Assembly (NCBI GenBank): GCA_021792885.1
Contig: JAJYTV010000120.1
Location: 1 to 6,208, forward strand
Reading direction: 5' to 3'
Source: Bacillota bacterium
GTDB taxonomy: Bacteria; Bacillota; Sulfobacillia; JAJZYS01; JAJYTV01
DNA length: 6,208 bases
Part shown: positions 1 through 5,377 of the stretch, in pieces
Layout: every line of letters begins with the position of its first letter
How positions within the stretch are numbered: the first letter of the stretch is position 1
The notes under the pieces: model-generated
What the model was told of the DNA's origin: nothing
Seen by the model: the letters and a program-made list of their open reading frames with translations, nothing else
The model's database searches: none
Translations under genes and position numbers: made by a program

Positions 1-843
1 ATCTTCGTGCTGGAGATGACCGGCGACTACCGCCTCGCGATGGGCACCGTGCTCGCGTGCGCGCTCTCCTACTTCCTCTACGGCTCGATGCAGCGCGACA
101 CGATGTACACGGTGCGCCTCAGCCGGCGCGGCATCCGCATCCTGCGGGGCTCCGAGGTGCGGCCGCTGCAGTCGATGCTGGTGAAGACAGCGATGCGCCC
201 GCTCGAGGCGCGCGTCCTGACGACCGACACCCTGCACAGCGCCCAGCTGAAGATGGCAGAACTGCACGCCGACGCGCTCGTGGTCGAGGACGAGCATGGC
301 GAGTACTCCGGCGTGCTCGAGGCCCCGACCGTCCTTGCGGCGACAGGCACAGAGGGGCTGGACGCGCCGGTCGGCTCCGCCTCCCTGAACCGGGTGCCGC
401 CGGTCGCGCCGGCGACCAACCTCGACGAGGCGATGCAGCGCTTCGCGCTCTACGACACCGACATCCTGCCGGTCGCCCAAAGCCAGAAGCTGACGGGCTT
501 CCTCACCCGCCGCGACGTGCTCCAGGCCTACCAGACCCACACCACGCTGAGTCTCGAGACGGATCGCAAGGTCGCGCTCCTGCAGCAGGAGACCGGCAGC
601 ACCGGCGCCTTCCAGTCCTTCGCCATCTCACCCGGCAGCCCGATCATCGGCACGGCGATCCGCGACCTGCACCTGCCGCAGAACACCCTGATCGTCGCCG
701 TCGAGCGCGGCGCGTCGGTCGTCGTGCCGCGCGGCGACACGACCTTCCTCGAGGACGACCGCGTCGTCGTCTACGCGAATCCCCCGGCGGGAATCGACGA
801 GGTGCGCAGGCTGATGAGCCAGTCGCAGCGGCACGGCGCATAG
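1..843 (+). CDS. ClC-family chloride channel/antiporter, C-terminal part (CBS pair plus RCK_C domain), 5'-partial
   Basis: Membrane protein of the ClC family, which moves chloride through a channel or by Cl-/H+ exchange. The gene enters from outside the window: codon 1 already lies inside the conserved EMTGDY motif (residues 5-10 of the visible 280), so the GTG at 7 is not a real start. A hydrophobic segment (about 12-27) is the last part of the pore domain. Tyr36, in the MYTVRL stretch before an RRG motif, matches the position of the chloride-coordinating tyrosine of E. coli ClcA (Tyr445). The cytoplasmic tail has two CBS motifs (about 61-115 and 128-182), which in this family bind adenine nucleotides. 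A third domain (about 205-270, around GSPIIGTAIRDLHLP and VVPRGDTTFLEDD) looks like RCK_C/TrkA-C, a ligand-binding module best known from potassium transport. The gene converges on the scp operon and ends 11 bases before a long hairpin. Family assignment is firm; the ion and direction of transport are not shown. Confidence 0.88.
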   Translation: MFVLEMTGDYRLAMGTVLACALSYFLYGSMQRDTMYTVRLSRRGIRILRGSEVRPLQSMLVKTAMRPLEARVLTTDTLHSAQLKMAELHADALVVEDEHGEYSGVLEAPTVLAATGTEGLDAPVGSASLNRVPPVAPATNLDEAMQRFALYDTDILPVAQSQKLTGFLTRRDVLQAYQTHTTLSLETDRKVALLQQETGSTGAFQSFAISPGSPIIGTAIRDLHLPQNTLIVAVERGASVVVPRGDTTFLEDDRVVVYANPPAGIDEVRRLMSQSQRHGA

Positions 844-854
844 CCCCGCCCACG

Positions 855-900
855 GCATGGTCATGGGCCCGTCACACAGGTGACGGGCCCATGATCGTGC
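855..900. terminator. Long hairpin between convergent genes, probable bidirectional terminator
   Basis: A perfect 15-bp inverted repeat (861-875 with 880-894) closes a 4-base loop (876-879). On the plus-strand RNA it extends outward to 855/900 through four Watson-Crick and two G-U pairs, about 21 pairs in all. It fills the 67-base gap between the stop of the ClC gene (843) and the stop of the DUF2953-like gene (911). No T-run follows on either strand, so it is not a textbook intrinsic terminator. Its place between two converging genes makes transcription termination or 3'-end protection for both the most likely role. Confidence 0.75.
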
Positions 901-910
901 GCGCAAACTC

Positions 911-1447
911 TCATCCGGCAGCCGACCGCATGACGCGCAGCGCGCGCAGGGCGCCCAGCAGGAGGGTGAACGGCGTGACCGAGATCTCCGCCTCGCCGTA
1001 GGCCCGCAGCGCGGCCGGACCCTGCAGTTGCGGCGACAGGGAGAGCAGTGCGGGTCGCAGCCCGCGCAGAGATAGGAACGTCCCAACGGCGGACCACGCG
1101 AAGCCGTAGAGGAGCGCCGTCACCGCGGGATCACCGGAGCTCCCCTCCGCGGCGATGCGCAGGTCCCCGACCGGCGCCGCGCGCAGCGGTGCGAGCATTG
1201 CGCCCAGCGCCTCGATGTCGCGCAGTTGCGCTGCGGGGTTCATGCCCCCGCCTTGCGCCCCGCCGGACGGTGAGGGCGGCGCCCACGGCACCGGCGCGCT
1301 GGTCCAGCTGGACAGTGTCCAGCGGAAGAGCCGCACCTGTGCCTCGCTCACCCCCGGGTACGCGAGGCGCAGCCAAAGGCGCAGCGGAGCGAAGAGCAGG
1401 CCGAACAACGCGAGGAGAGCGCCCAAGAGGCCGAAGAGCAGCGTCAC
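911..1447 (-). CDS. DUF2953-like membrane protein, last gene of the scp operon
   Basis: A 178-residue protein of unknown function. It begins with a strongly hydrophobic helix (about residues 1-28, no clear signal-peptidase site), then a Pro/Gly-rich linker (53-70). The core around residues 103-122 (SSGDPAVTALLYGFAWSAVG) resembles the GDA..T...G..W motif I recall from DUF2953 proteins such as B. subtilis YtfI. A second hydrophobic patch lies at 157-172. DUF2953 genes often follow scpB and precede ytfJ (gerW) in clostridia, which supports the call; no ytfJ follows here. The GTG start at 1447 lies 18 bases after the scpB stop and has a GGGGG run about 9 bases upstream, a weak ribosome site. An internal ATG at residue 69 is less likely as the start because it would drop the membrane helix. 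The gene should be transcribed with scpA and scpB. That it is a gene is likely; the family name is moderate. Confidence 0.65.
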   Translation of the reverse strand: MTLLFGLLGALLALFGLLFAPLRLWLRLAYPGVSEAQVRLFRWTLSSWTSAPVPWAPPSPSGGAQGGGMNPAAQLRDIEALGAMLAPLRAAPVGDLRIAAEGSSGDPAVTALLYGFAWSAVGTFLSLRGLRPALLSLSPQLQGPAALRAYGEAEISVTPFTLLLGALRALRVMRSAAG

Positions 1448-1465
1448 GACGTATAGCCCCCGGCC

Positions 1466-1981
1466 CTAGAGTGCCTCCTCCTCGGGCTCGGCTTGCGCGA
1501 GTTCCGGCAGGTCGGCGAGGGACGAAAGGTTGAAGCGGCGCAGGAATTCCGCGGTCGTGCCGTAGAGCGGCGCACGCCCGATGCCCTGGGCGCGGCCGAC
1601 CATCTCGATCAGCCCGAGCTCGAGCAGCGTCTGCACGGTCCGCTCGGAGCGGACGCCGCGCACCTCGTCGACCTCCGCGCGCGTCACGGGCTGGCGGTAG
1701 GCGATCAGGGCGAGCGTCTCGAGGGCGGCCGCCGACACCTCGCCCGGCGACGCGGGGAGGCGGTCCGCAAGGAACGCGCCGAGGTCTGGCGCGGTCGTCA
1801 GGCTGACGTCGCCGTCGTGCCAGGAGAGCGCAAGTCCGTGGCCCTCGAGCTTTTGCTGCAGCTCTTCGAGCAGCACCCGCACTTCGATCGCCGTCGTCCC
1901 GAGGTGGCGCGCGATCGCATCCTCGGTGTGCGACCCGCCGCTGGCAAACAGAAACGCCTCGAGTTCACGCCAGCTAGCCAA
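1466..1981 (-). CDS. scpB: Segregation and condensation protein B (ScpB)
   Basis: Winged-helix subunit of the bacterial condensin SMC-ScpA-ScpB, which compacts and separates the nucleoid. A ScpB dimer binds the central part of ScpA. The 171-residue product has the family pattern throughout: LEAFLFASGG near the N-terminus, the signature LALIAYRQPVTRAEVDEVRGV (about 90-110), the GRAPLYGTTAEFL block (135-147) and a final SLADLPEL. I chose the TTG at 1981: GGAGG (1991-1995) lies 9 bases upstream, the family motif follows directly, and it overlaps the scpA stop by 8 bases (TTGGCTAG), which implies translational coupling. An in-frame ATG at 2020 would add 13 residues (184 in all) and has only a weaker AGGA upstream; it remains possible. 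The tail is acidic (EPEEEAL), as is usual. Confidence 0.93.
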   Translation of the reverse strand: MASWRELEAFLFASGGSHTEDAIARHLGTTAIEVRVLLEELQQKLEGHGLALSWHDGDVSLTTAPDLGAFLADRLPASPGEVSAAALETLALIAYRQPVTRAEVDEVRGVRSERTVQTLLELGLIEMVGRAQGIGRAPLYGTTAEFLRRFNLSSLADLPELAQAEPEEEAL

Positions 1982-2651
1982 CCTTGTCCGCCTCCCGCGC
2001 AACGAGATAGAGGGGGCCATAGAGGCGTTCCTGGTCGATCCCCGCCTCGCCGAGGCGGGTCAGTTCCAACGCCCCGAGCACCTCCAGGATGCCTTGGCTC
2101 CGCGAGCGGTCGGGCCCTGCGATGCGCAGCCGGCGCTCGCTGCGCAATGCCTGACGCAGCCCCTGCAGCACCCGCCGGAATGCGAGGCGCGGGCGCGCCC
2201 GAAGCCGCGTCCTGCGGCCGATGCGGCGCGCGCGGCGCGCGACGCGTTCCATCGCCTCGACGAGTGCGATCGGGGGGTAGGAGGCGAGCGGGGCCCGGAC
2301 CGGATGACGGAAGACCGCCTGGCGCTGGCGCGCGCGCAGGAATGGCACGCCGGTGCGCACCTCTGGTGCGTCCTGGGCGCTCGGCAGCGTCGCGGCCTGC
2401 TCGTCCTCCTGGTCGAGGTCGAACTCGCCGCGCTGCCACGCGGCCTTGAGGCGGATCAGGCGCGCGGAGAGCACGGCGAAGTCGCCGACCTCGCCGAGCG
2501 GGACGTCCTGCACGCCGCGCAGTTCCTCCTGGAACGCCTTCGCGATGCGGCTGAGAGAGATTTCGGGCAGCGGCAGGTCGCGGTCGAGGCAGAGGCTCAC
2601 GAGCAGCTCGAGCGGTCCCTGGTAACGCTCCTGCTGCACGCGAAACTCCAT
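1974..2651 (-). CDS. scpA: Segregation and condensation protein A (ScpA, kleisin)
   Basis: Kleisin subunit that bridges the SMC heads and binds ScpB in the condensin complex. The 225 residues are slightly shorter than the usual 240-260. The N-terminal SMC-neck-binding part (about 1-75) shows YQGPLELLVSL and the PLGEVGDFAVLSARLIRLKA helix. The C-terminal winged helix (about 185-215) shows ILEVLGALELTRLG and IDQERLYGPLYL. Between them lies a charged linker, with a very arginine-rich stretch at about 134-177 (18 Arg in 44 residues). The ATG at 2651 is preceded by GGGGAGG with about 7 bases of spacing and starts exactly at the family N-terminus (MEFRVQQERYQGPLEL). The reading frame stays open far upstream, but that part has no ScpA similarity. 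The gene heads an operon with scpB, which it overlaps by 8 bases. Confidence 0.93.
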   Translation of the reverse strand: MEFRVQQERYQGPLELLVSLCLDRDLPLPEISLSRIAKAFQEELRGVQDVPLGEVGDFAVLSARLIRLKAAWQRGEFDLDQEDEQAATLPSAQDAPEVRTGVPFLRARQRQAVFRHPVRAPLASYPPIALVEAMERVARRARRIGRRTRLRARPRLAFRRVLQGLRQALRSERRLRIAGPDRSRSQGILEVLGALELTRLGEAGIDQERLYGPLYLVAREADKVG

Positions 2652-2682
2652 GCTCGGCACCTCCCCGCTGCCATTGCATCCA

Positions 2683-2711
2683 AGTATACCGCAGGTGAGG
2701 TGGCCTGCTAA
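2683..2711 (-). promoter_or_regulatory. Candidate sigma-A promoter for scpA-scpB-DUF2953
   Basis: Reading the minus strand, TTAGCA (2711-2706, 4 of 6 matches to TTGACA) is followed after exactly 17 bases by TATACT (2688-2683, 5 of 6 to TATAAT). Transcription would begin near 2676, leaving a short leader of about 25 bases that contains the scpA ribosome site. AT-rich hexamers are rare in this GC-rich stretch, which adds some weight. This is a pattern match only. Confidence 0.5.
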
Positions 2712-2806
2712 GAGCATCCCTGTAGGCGGGGGCAGGTCGAAGTGGATCCCTCGCGCAGGGCAGGACGCGCGTTCGGCGAACAGCAAGCAGAGCAGAGGCG
2801 GGACGT

Positions 2807-2818
2807 CACCCGCGGGTG
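2807..2818. promoter_or_regulatory. 12-bp perfect palindrome upstream of the AraC remnant
   Basis: CACCCGCGGGTG is a perfect palindrome 26 bases before the GTG of the AraC-like pseudogene. It could be an old operator or a small hairpin, but in GC-rich DNA such a palindrome can occur by chance. The rest of 2712-2844 shows no gene and no recognisable plus-strand promoter. Confidence 0.2.
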
Positions 2819-2833
2819 TGCTCGGATCGCGAT

Positions 2834-2838
2834 GGAGG
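2834..2838 (+). promoter_or_regulatory. Ribosome binding site of the AraC-like pseudogene
   Basis: GGAGG lies 6 bases before a GTG at 2845, and the codons that follow read as the start of an AraC-type DNA-binding domain. This intact site fixes the original start of a gene that is otherwise broken. Confidence 0.6.
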
Positions 2839-2844
2839 TGAAGC

Positions 2845-3160
2845 GTGGACGACGCGGCGCTGATCCAGCAGGCGATCGCATACATCGAGGCGCATCTCAC
2901 GGAGCCGCTCGACGTCGCGCGGGTCGCGGCCGCTGTCACCTGTCTCCCTACTCCTTCCACCGCGTGTTCTGCGCCTGGTGCGGCGAACCACTGATGGCAT
3001 GCGTGCGCCGGCGCCGGCTGCTCTACGCGGCGTCGCGCCTGCAAGACCCGGTCCCCAGCATCCAGGACATTGCCCTCGACTCAGTTCTTCTCGCGGGCCA
3101 CGTTCACCAGGGCATTCCAGCAGGGGTTCGCTCGAGATCTGGATCCCGATCCGCTGGCAA
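2845..3160 (+). pseudogene. AraC-family transcriptional regulator, decayed (two frameshifts and an internal deletion)
   Basis: The remains of an AraC/XylS-type regulator, pieced together from three frames. From GTG 2845 the frame reads DDAALIQQAIAYIEAHLTEP then LDVARVAAA, a typical first helix-turn-helix. Near 2935-2939 one base is missing; the next frame reads LSPYSFHRVF...GEPLMACVRRRRLLYAASRLQD...IQDIALDS up to 3083. At 3084 two bases are missing where a glycine codon is expected; the next frame continues FFSRATFTRAFQQGF to 3129. This completes both helix-turn-helix units (about 95 residues). In the third frame, from about 3131, comes LEIWIPIR, which resembles the C-terminal strand of GyrI-like effector domains often fused to AraC regulators. 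The roughly 150-190 residues that should lie between are absent. No stop codon remains in place, and the remnant runs toward the spoVA terminator. The AraC part is firm; the GyrI tail is an inference from eight residues. Confidence 0.8.
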
Positions 3161-3166
3161 AGCAGC

Positions 3167-3195
3167 GCCCCGCCGGCCGTCCCGGCCGACGGGGC
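3167..3195 (-). terminator. Terminator hairpin of the spoVA operon
   Basis: Two 12-base arms (3167-3178 and 3184-3195) enclose a 5-base loop. Eleven positions are complementary; the twelfth (3173/3189) is a C-A mismatch on plus-strand RNA but a G-U pair on minus-strand RNA. The hairpin is therefore complete only in the spoVA transcript. It begins 9 bases after the spoVAE stop codon. Only a short T-stretch (GCTGCTTTGCC) follows. Confidence 0.65.
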
Positions 3196-3204
3196 CTTCG
3201 CTTG

Positions 3205-3555
3205 CTATGCCCGCGCCCGGACGAAGAAGGCGGCCAGTACGCCGAAGATCAGGGCGGCCTTGATGCCCGCGCCGGTGGCCTTGAACGCGCCTGAGAAGAC
3301 CGAAACCCAGCCGTCCTTCGGGATCTCCTTGAGGATGCCTGCGACCATGCTGTAGCCGAACCCCGGGAGGGGAATCGTCGCGCCGGCGCCGGCGAACTTC
3401 GCGAACGGCTCGTAGATGCCGAGGCCGCCCAGGATGACCCCCGCCACCACGCCGCCGACGAGGATATGGGCAGGGGTGAGACGCGTGAGGTCCATGATCA
3501 CCTGCGCGATCAGGCAGAGGGCGCCGCCGACCAGAAACGCCAAGAGGAAGGTCAT
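3205..3555 (-). CDS. spoVAE: Stage V sporulation protein AE (SpoVAE/SpoVAEb)
   Basis: Small integral membrane protein (116 residues, the usual length) of the SpoVA complex in the spore inner membrane. The complex moves Ca2+-dipicolinic acid into the forespore and releases it at germination. The sequence opens with MTFLLAFLVGGALCLIAQ, continues LTPAHILVGGVVAGVILGGLGIYEP, then the family block FAKFAGAGATIPLPGFG (51-67), and ends with a hydrophobic helix (about 98-113) and a basic tail RARA. It is a distant paralogue of SpoVAC, encoded two genes upstream, and both share the FLVGG and AGAG/GGMGA-type blocks. ATG 3555 overlaps the spoVAD stop as ATGA and has GGAGG 7 bases upstream, so translation is coupled to spoVAD. 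A terminator hairpin follows directly. The gene name covers the form known as SpoVAEb in Bacillus. Confidence 0.93.
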   Translation of the reverse strand: MTFLLAFLVGGALCLIAQVIMDLTRLTPAHILVGGVVAGVILGGLGIYEPFAKFAGAGATIPLPGFGYSMVAGILKEIPKDGWVSVFSGAFKATGAGIKAALIFGVLAAFFVRARA

Positions 3556-4613
3556 CTCACCGCCTCCACTTCCACAGCATGGGCGATCGTCGGGATCGAC
3601 TCCCCCTGCTGGTAGGTGCGCGGGCTGTGCAGGCTGCCGGTCGCGACGAGGAGCATCCGGCGCATCTCGCCGCGCCGCAGCCGCGGCAAGGCCATCGCCC
3701 CGCAGACGAGGGCGGAGCAGGCGGCGCCGGAACCGCCGGCATCGACGGCCTGGTCCGGCGCGTAGAGCAGGATGCCCGCGTCCCGCAGGCGCTCTTTGGG
3801 GTGGATGCGCTCCTCCGCCAGCAGCAGTTCCAGCAGCGGGTGGCCGACGCGGCCGAGATCGCCCGTGAGGATCAGGTCGAAGTCCTCCACCGCGTGACCG
3901 CTGCCCTGGAGATGGCGCAGGATCGTGTCGGCCGCCGCCGGCGCCATCGCTGCGCCCATGTTGTTGGGATCCTTGATTCCGTAATCCTGCACCCTGCCGA
4001 CCGTCGCGGAGACGATGCGCAAGGTCGGCCCGTCGCCCTGCGCCGGCGCCTTCTGGGAGCGAGCCTCCCGGGCGTCTTCCACGAGGAACGCCGCGGCGCC
4101 GGTCGCCGTCCACTGCGAGGTCGGCAGGCGCTGCACGCCGAGTTCGATCGGGTAACGGTACTGGCGCTCCGCCGACATGTGGTGGCTCGCCGTCGCCGCG
4201 ATGGCGCGCCGGGCGGTGCCCGACGCGACCGACATGGCGGCGAGCAGCAACGACTCGCTGCTCGTCGAACAGGCACCGTACACCCCGACGAGCGGAATGC
4301 CGATGTCGCGTGCGGCGAAGTTCGCCGTGACGATCTGGTCCAGGAGGTCGCCGGCGAAGATCAGGTCCACATCGCTCGCGTGGCGGCCCGACAAGGACAG
4401 CACGAGCTCGACGGCGCTCGTGAAGAGCTTGCGCTCTGCGCGCTCGAAGGTCTTCTCCCCCATCGTCTCGTCGCGCACGATGCGGTCGAAGTGGCGGCCC
4501 AGGGGACCCTGCGTCTCCTTCTTGCCCGCGACGGTCGCCCAGGCGGCCAGAAGCGGGGGGTTCGCGAAGGCGAGGTGCCCGCGGCCCTCCAGCGCGACCT
4601 CCGTCACGCTCAC
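3552..4613 (-). CDS. spoVAD: Stage V sporulation protein AD (SpoVAD), dipicolinic-acid-binding
   Basis: Soluble, thiolase-fold component of the SpoVA complex; its Bacillus homologue binds dipicolinic acid on the outer face of the spore inner membrane. The 353 residues (family about 335-350) carry the family landmarks: KKETQGPLGRHFD (31-43), FAGDLLDQIVTANFAAR (86-102), GACSTSSES (113-121) at the thiolase nucleophile position, SAERQYRYP (147-155), SATVGRVQDYGI (202-213), MAPAAADTI (223-231), LTGDLGRVG (249-257), APDQAVDAGGSGAACSA (285-301) and ATGSLHSP (324-331). I chose GTG 4613, which overlaps the spoVAC stop as GTGA and sits 7 bases after a run of six G. An ATG at 4619 (two codons longer) lies only one base after that run, which is too close for a ribosome site. 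The gene ends in an ATGA overlap with spoVAE. There is no sign of decay. Confidence 0.95.
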   Translation of the reverse strand: MSVTEVALEGRGHLAFANPPLLAAWATVAGKKETQGPLGRHFDRIVRDETMGEKTFERAERKLFTSAVELVLSLSGRHASDVDLIFAGDLLDQIVTANFAARDIGIPLVGVYGACSTSSESLLLAAMSVASGTARRAIAATASHHMSAERQYRYPIELGVQRLPTSQWTATGAAAFLVEDAREARSQKAPAQGDGPTLRIVSATVGRVQDYGIKDPNNMGAAMAPAAADTILRHLQGSGHAVEDFDLILTGDLGRVGHPLLELLLAEERIHPKERLRDAGILLYAPDQAVDAGGSGAACSALVCGAMALPRLRRGEMRRMLLVATGSLHSPRTYQQGESIPTIAHAVEVEAVR

Positions 4614-5053
4614 GACCATACCCCCCGCAGCGCGTAGCGCAAGATGCCGATCACGAACGCGGCGAAGAGCCCGTAGGCGATCACCGGGCCGGCGATCTGG
4701 AAGATGCGCGCGCCCGTGCCCATCACCGCGCCCTCGTTCTTGAACTCGATCGCTGGGGCGACGACGGCGTTGGCGAAGCCGGTGATCGGCAGGGACGCGC
4801 CCATACCCCCCAGCGGGGTGAGGCGGTCGTAGAGGCCCACCGCGGTGAAGAGCGCGCCGAGGAAGACCATGATGATCGCGGTTGGTGCCTTGACCGTCTC
4901 CTCGGTGAAGCCGGTGCTGAGCAGCACCGCCTGCACGATCTGCCCCACGAGGCAGATCGTGCCGCCGACCAAAAACGCCCAGAACGCGTTGCGCGCGATC
5001 GGCCGCGGCGGTTCCACCTGGCGCGCCCTCTTCTGGTACTCCTTCTTGTCCAT
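4610..5053 (-). CDS. spoVAC: Stage V sporulation protein AC (SpoVAC)
   Basis: Integral membrane protein of the SpoVA complex; the B. subtilis homologue has been reported to act as a mechanosensitive channel for dipicolinic acid. The 147 residues match the usual length. A charged N-terminal segment (MDKKEYQKRARQVEPPRP) precedes a first hydrophobic helix (about 22-46, with the FLVGGTICLVGQ block). A second follows at about 57-77 (to VGLYDRL), then the conserved LGGMGASLPITGFANAV (81-97), IEFKNEGAVMG (102-112) and a last hydrophobic stretch (about 115-140). I chose ATG 5053 because GGGGAG lies about 9 bases upstream and the length then fits. The in-frame ATG at 5092 lies inside the upstream hairpin and has no ribosome site. 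The gene leads spoVAC-AD-AE; spoVAA, spoVAB and spoVAF are absent from this window, as in most clostridia. Confidence 0.93.
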   Translation of the reverse strand: MDKKEYQKRARQVEPPRPIARNAFWAFLVGGTICLVGQIVQAVLLSTGFTEETVKAPTAIIMVFLGALFTAVGLYDRLTPLGGMGASLPITGFANAVVAPAIEFKNEGAVMGTGARIFQIAGPVIAYGLFAAFVIGILRYALRGVWS

Positions 5054-5087
5054 GAGGGCACACTCCCCGGAATGCATGGAATAGGAC

Positions 5088-5115
5088 GGCACGGGCGGGT
5101 GCCCCCGCCCGTGCC
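5088..5115 (-). terminator. Hairpin between dodecin and spoVAC
   Basis: A perfect 12-bp stem (5088-5099 with 5104-5115) closes a 4-base loop and starts 5 bases after the dodecin stop codon. It ends 34 bases before the spoVAC start. The minus-strand sequence that follows (GTCCTATTCC) is only slightly T-rich, so termination may be partial. It most likely ends or trims the dodecin transcript and separates it from spoVA. If so, spoVA needs either read-through or its own promoter in the remaining 34 bases, where I find no convincing SigG sequence. Confidence 0.65.
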
Positions 5116-5120
5116 TAGGG

Positions 5121-5321
5121 TTATTCGACGAAGGCCACCTTCACGTTCGCCTTGTACTCGACGAGCTTGCCGGACTCGACCTGCGCCGTCCAGTTGGCGA
5201 CTTCAACGCCGGAAATGTTCTTCACGGTCTTGGACGCCTCGCGGACCGCCGAGACGACCGCGTCCTGCCAGTCGGTCCGCGACTCGCCGACGAGTTCCAG
5301 CACCTTCACGATCGGCACCAT
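5121..5321 (-). CDS. Dodecin family flavin-binding protein
   Basis: Small flavin-binding protein (66 residues, typical for dodecins) that assembles into hollow dodecamers and stores or buffers riboflavin, FMN or FAD; some bacterial dodecins also bind coenzyme A. The whole sequence follows the family: VKVLELVGES (5-14), a helix with DAVVSAVREASKTVKNISGV (20-39), then VANWTAQVESGKLVEYKANV (41-60) and the final KVAFVE. Trp44 matches the tryptophan that stacks on the flavin ring. The ATG at 5321 has GGGAGGG about 4 bases upstream. The gene lies 56 bases after sigF and before spoVAC, inside a sporulation locus and closed by its own hairpin. That position is unexpected for a dodecin, and forespore expression is an inference only. 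Confidence 0.93.
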   Translation of the reverse strand: MVPIVKVLELVGESRTDWQDAVVSAVREASKTVKNISGVEVANWTAQVESGKLVEYKANVKVAFVE

Positions 5322-5346
5322 GCATCCCTCCCTCGTTTCACCGAGT

Positions 5347-5375
5347 TAGGGTGCCACGACGCCGTCCCGCGATAC
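5347..5375 (-). promoter_or_regulatory. Weak candidate forespore (SigF/SigG-type) promoter before dodecin
   Basis: On the minus strand GTATC (5375-5371) is followed after 17 bases by CACCCTA (5353-5347). This loosely fits the SigF/SigG pattern: the -35 is near GYWTA and the -10 matches four of the five fixed bases of CATNNTA. It lies just after the sigF stop and leaves room for a short leader before the dodecin ribosome site. The match is imperfect and could be chance. Confidence 0.25.
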
Positions 5376-5377
5376 CT

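Noticed and set aside
57..1001. A long plus-strand open frame (314 codons) overlapping the ClC gene.
   Set aside because: It is an Arg/Ala/Pro-rich shadow typical of GC-rich DNA; the other frame has clear CBS and RCK_C motifs.
1493..2449. A plus-strand open frame of 318 codons opposite scpA and scpB.
   Set aside because: Composition is low-complexity and there are no motifs, while the minus strand encodes well-conserved ScpA and ScpB.
2652..3044. Upstream extension of scpA to a 356-residue protein.
   Set aside because: The added part has no ScpA similarity, crosses the candidate promoter and runs antisense to the AraC remnant; ATG 2651 has a strong ribosome site.
2845..3129. Programmed frameshifting in the AraC-like gene.
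   Set aside because: There are two separate shifts without slippery sequences, followed by loss of the effector domain and the stop codon. Decay explains this better.
3131..3146. Overlapping XhoI, BglII and BamHI sites (CTCGAGATCTGGATCC) at the AraC deletion point, which look like a cloning polylinker.
   Set aside because: The same bases encode LEIWIP, a sensible end of an effector domain, and the flanks are normal genomic sequence. Chance is the simpler reading, though an assembly or vector artefact cannot be fully excluded.
3579..4637. A plus-strand open frame of 352 codons opposite spoVAD.
   Set aside because: It is an antisense shadow; spoVAD on the minus strand matches its family from end to end.
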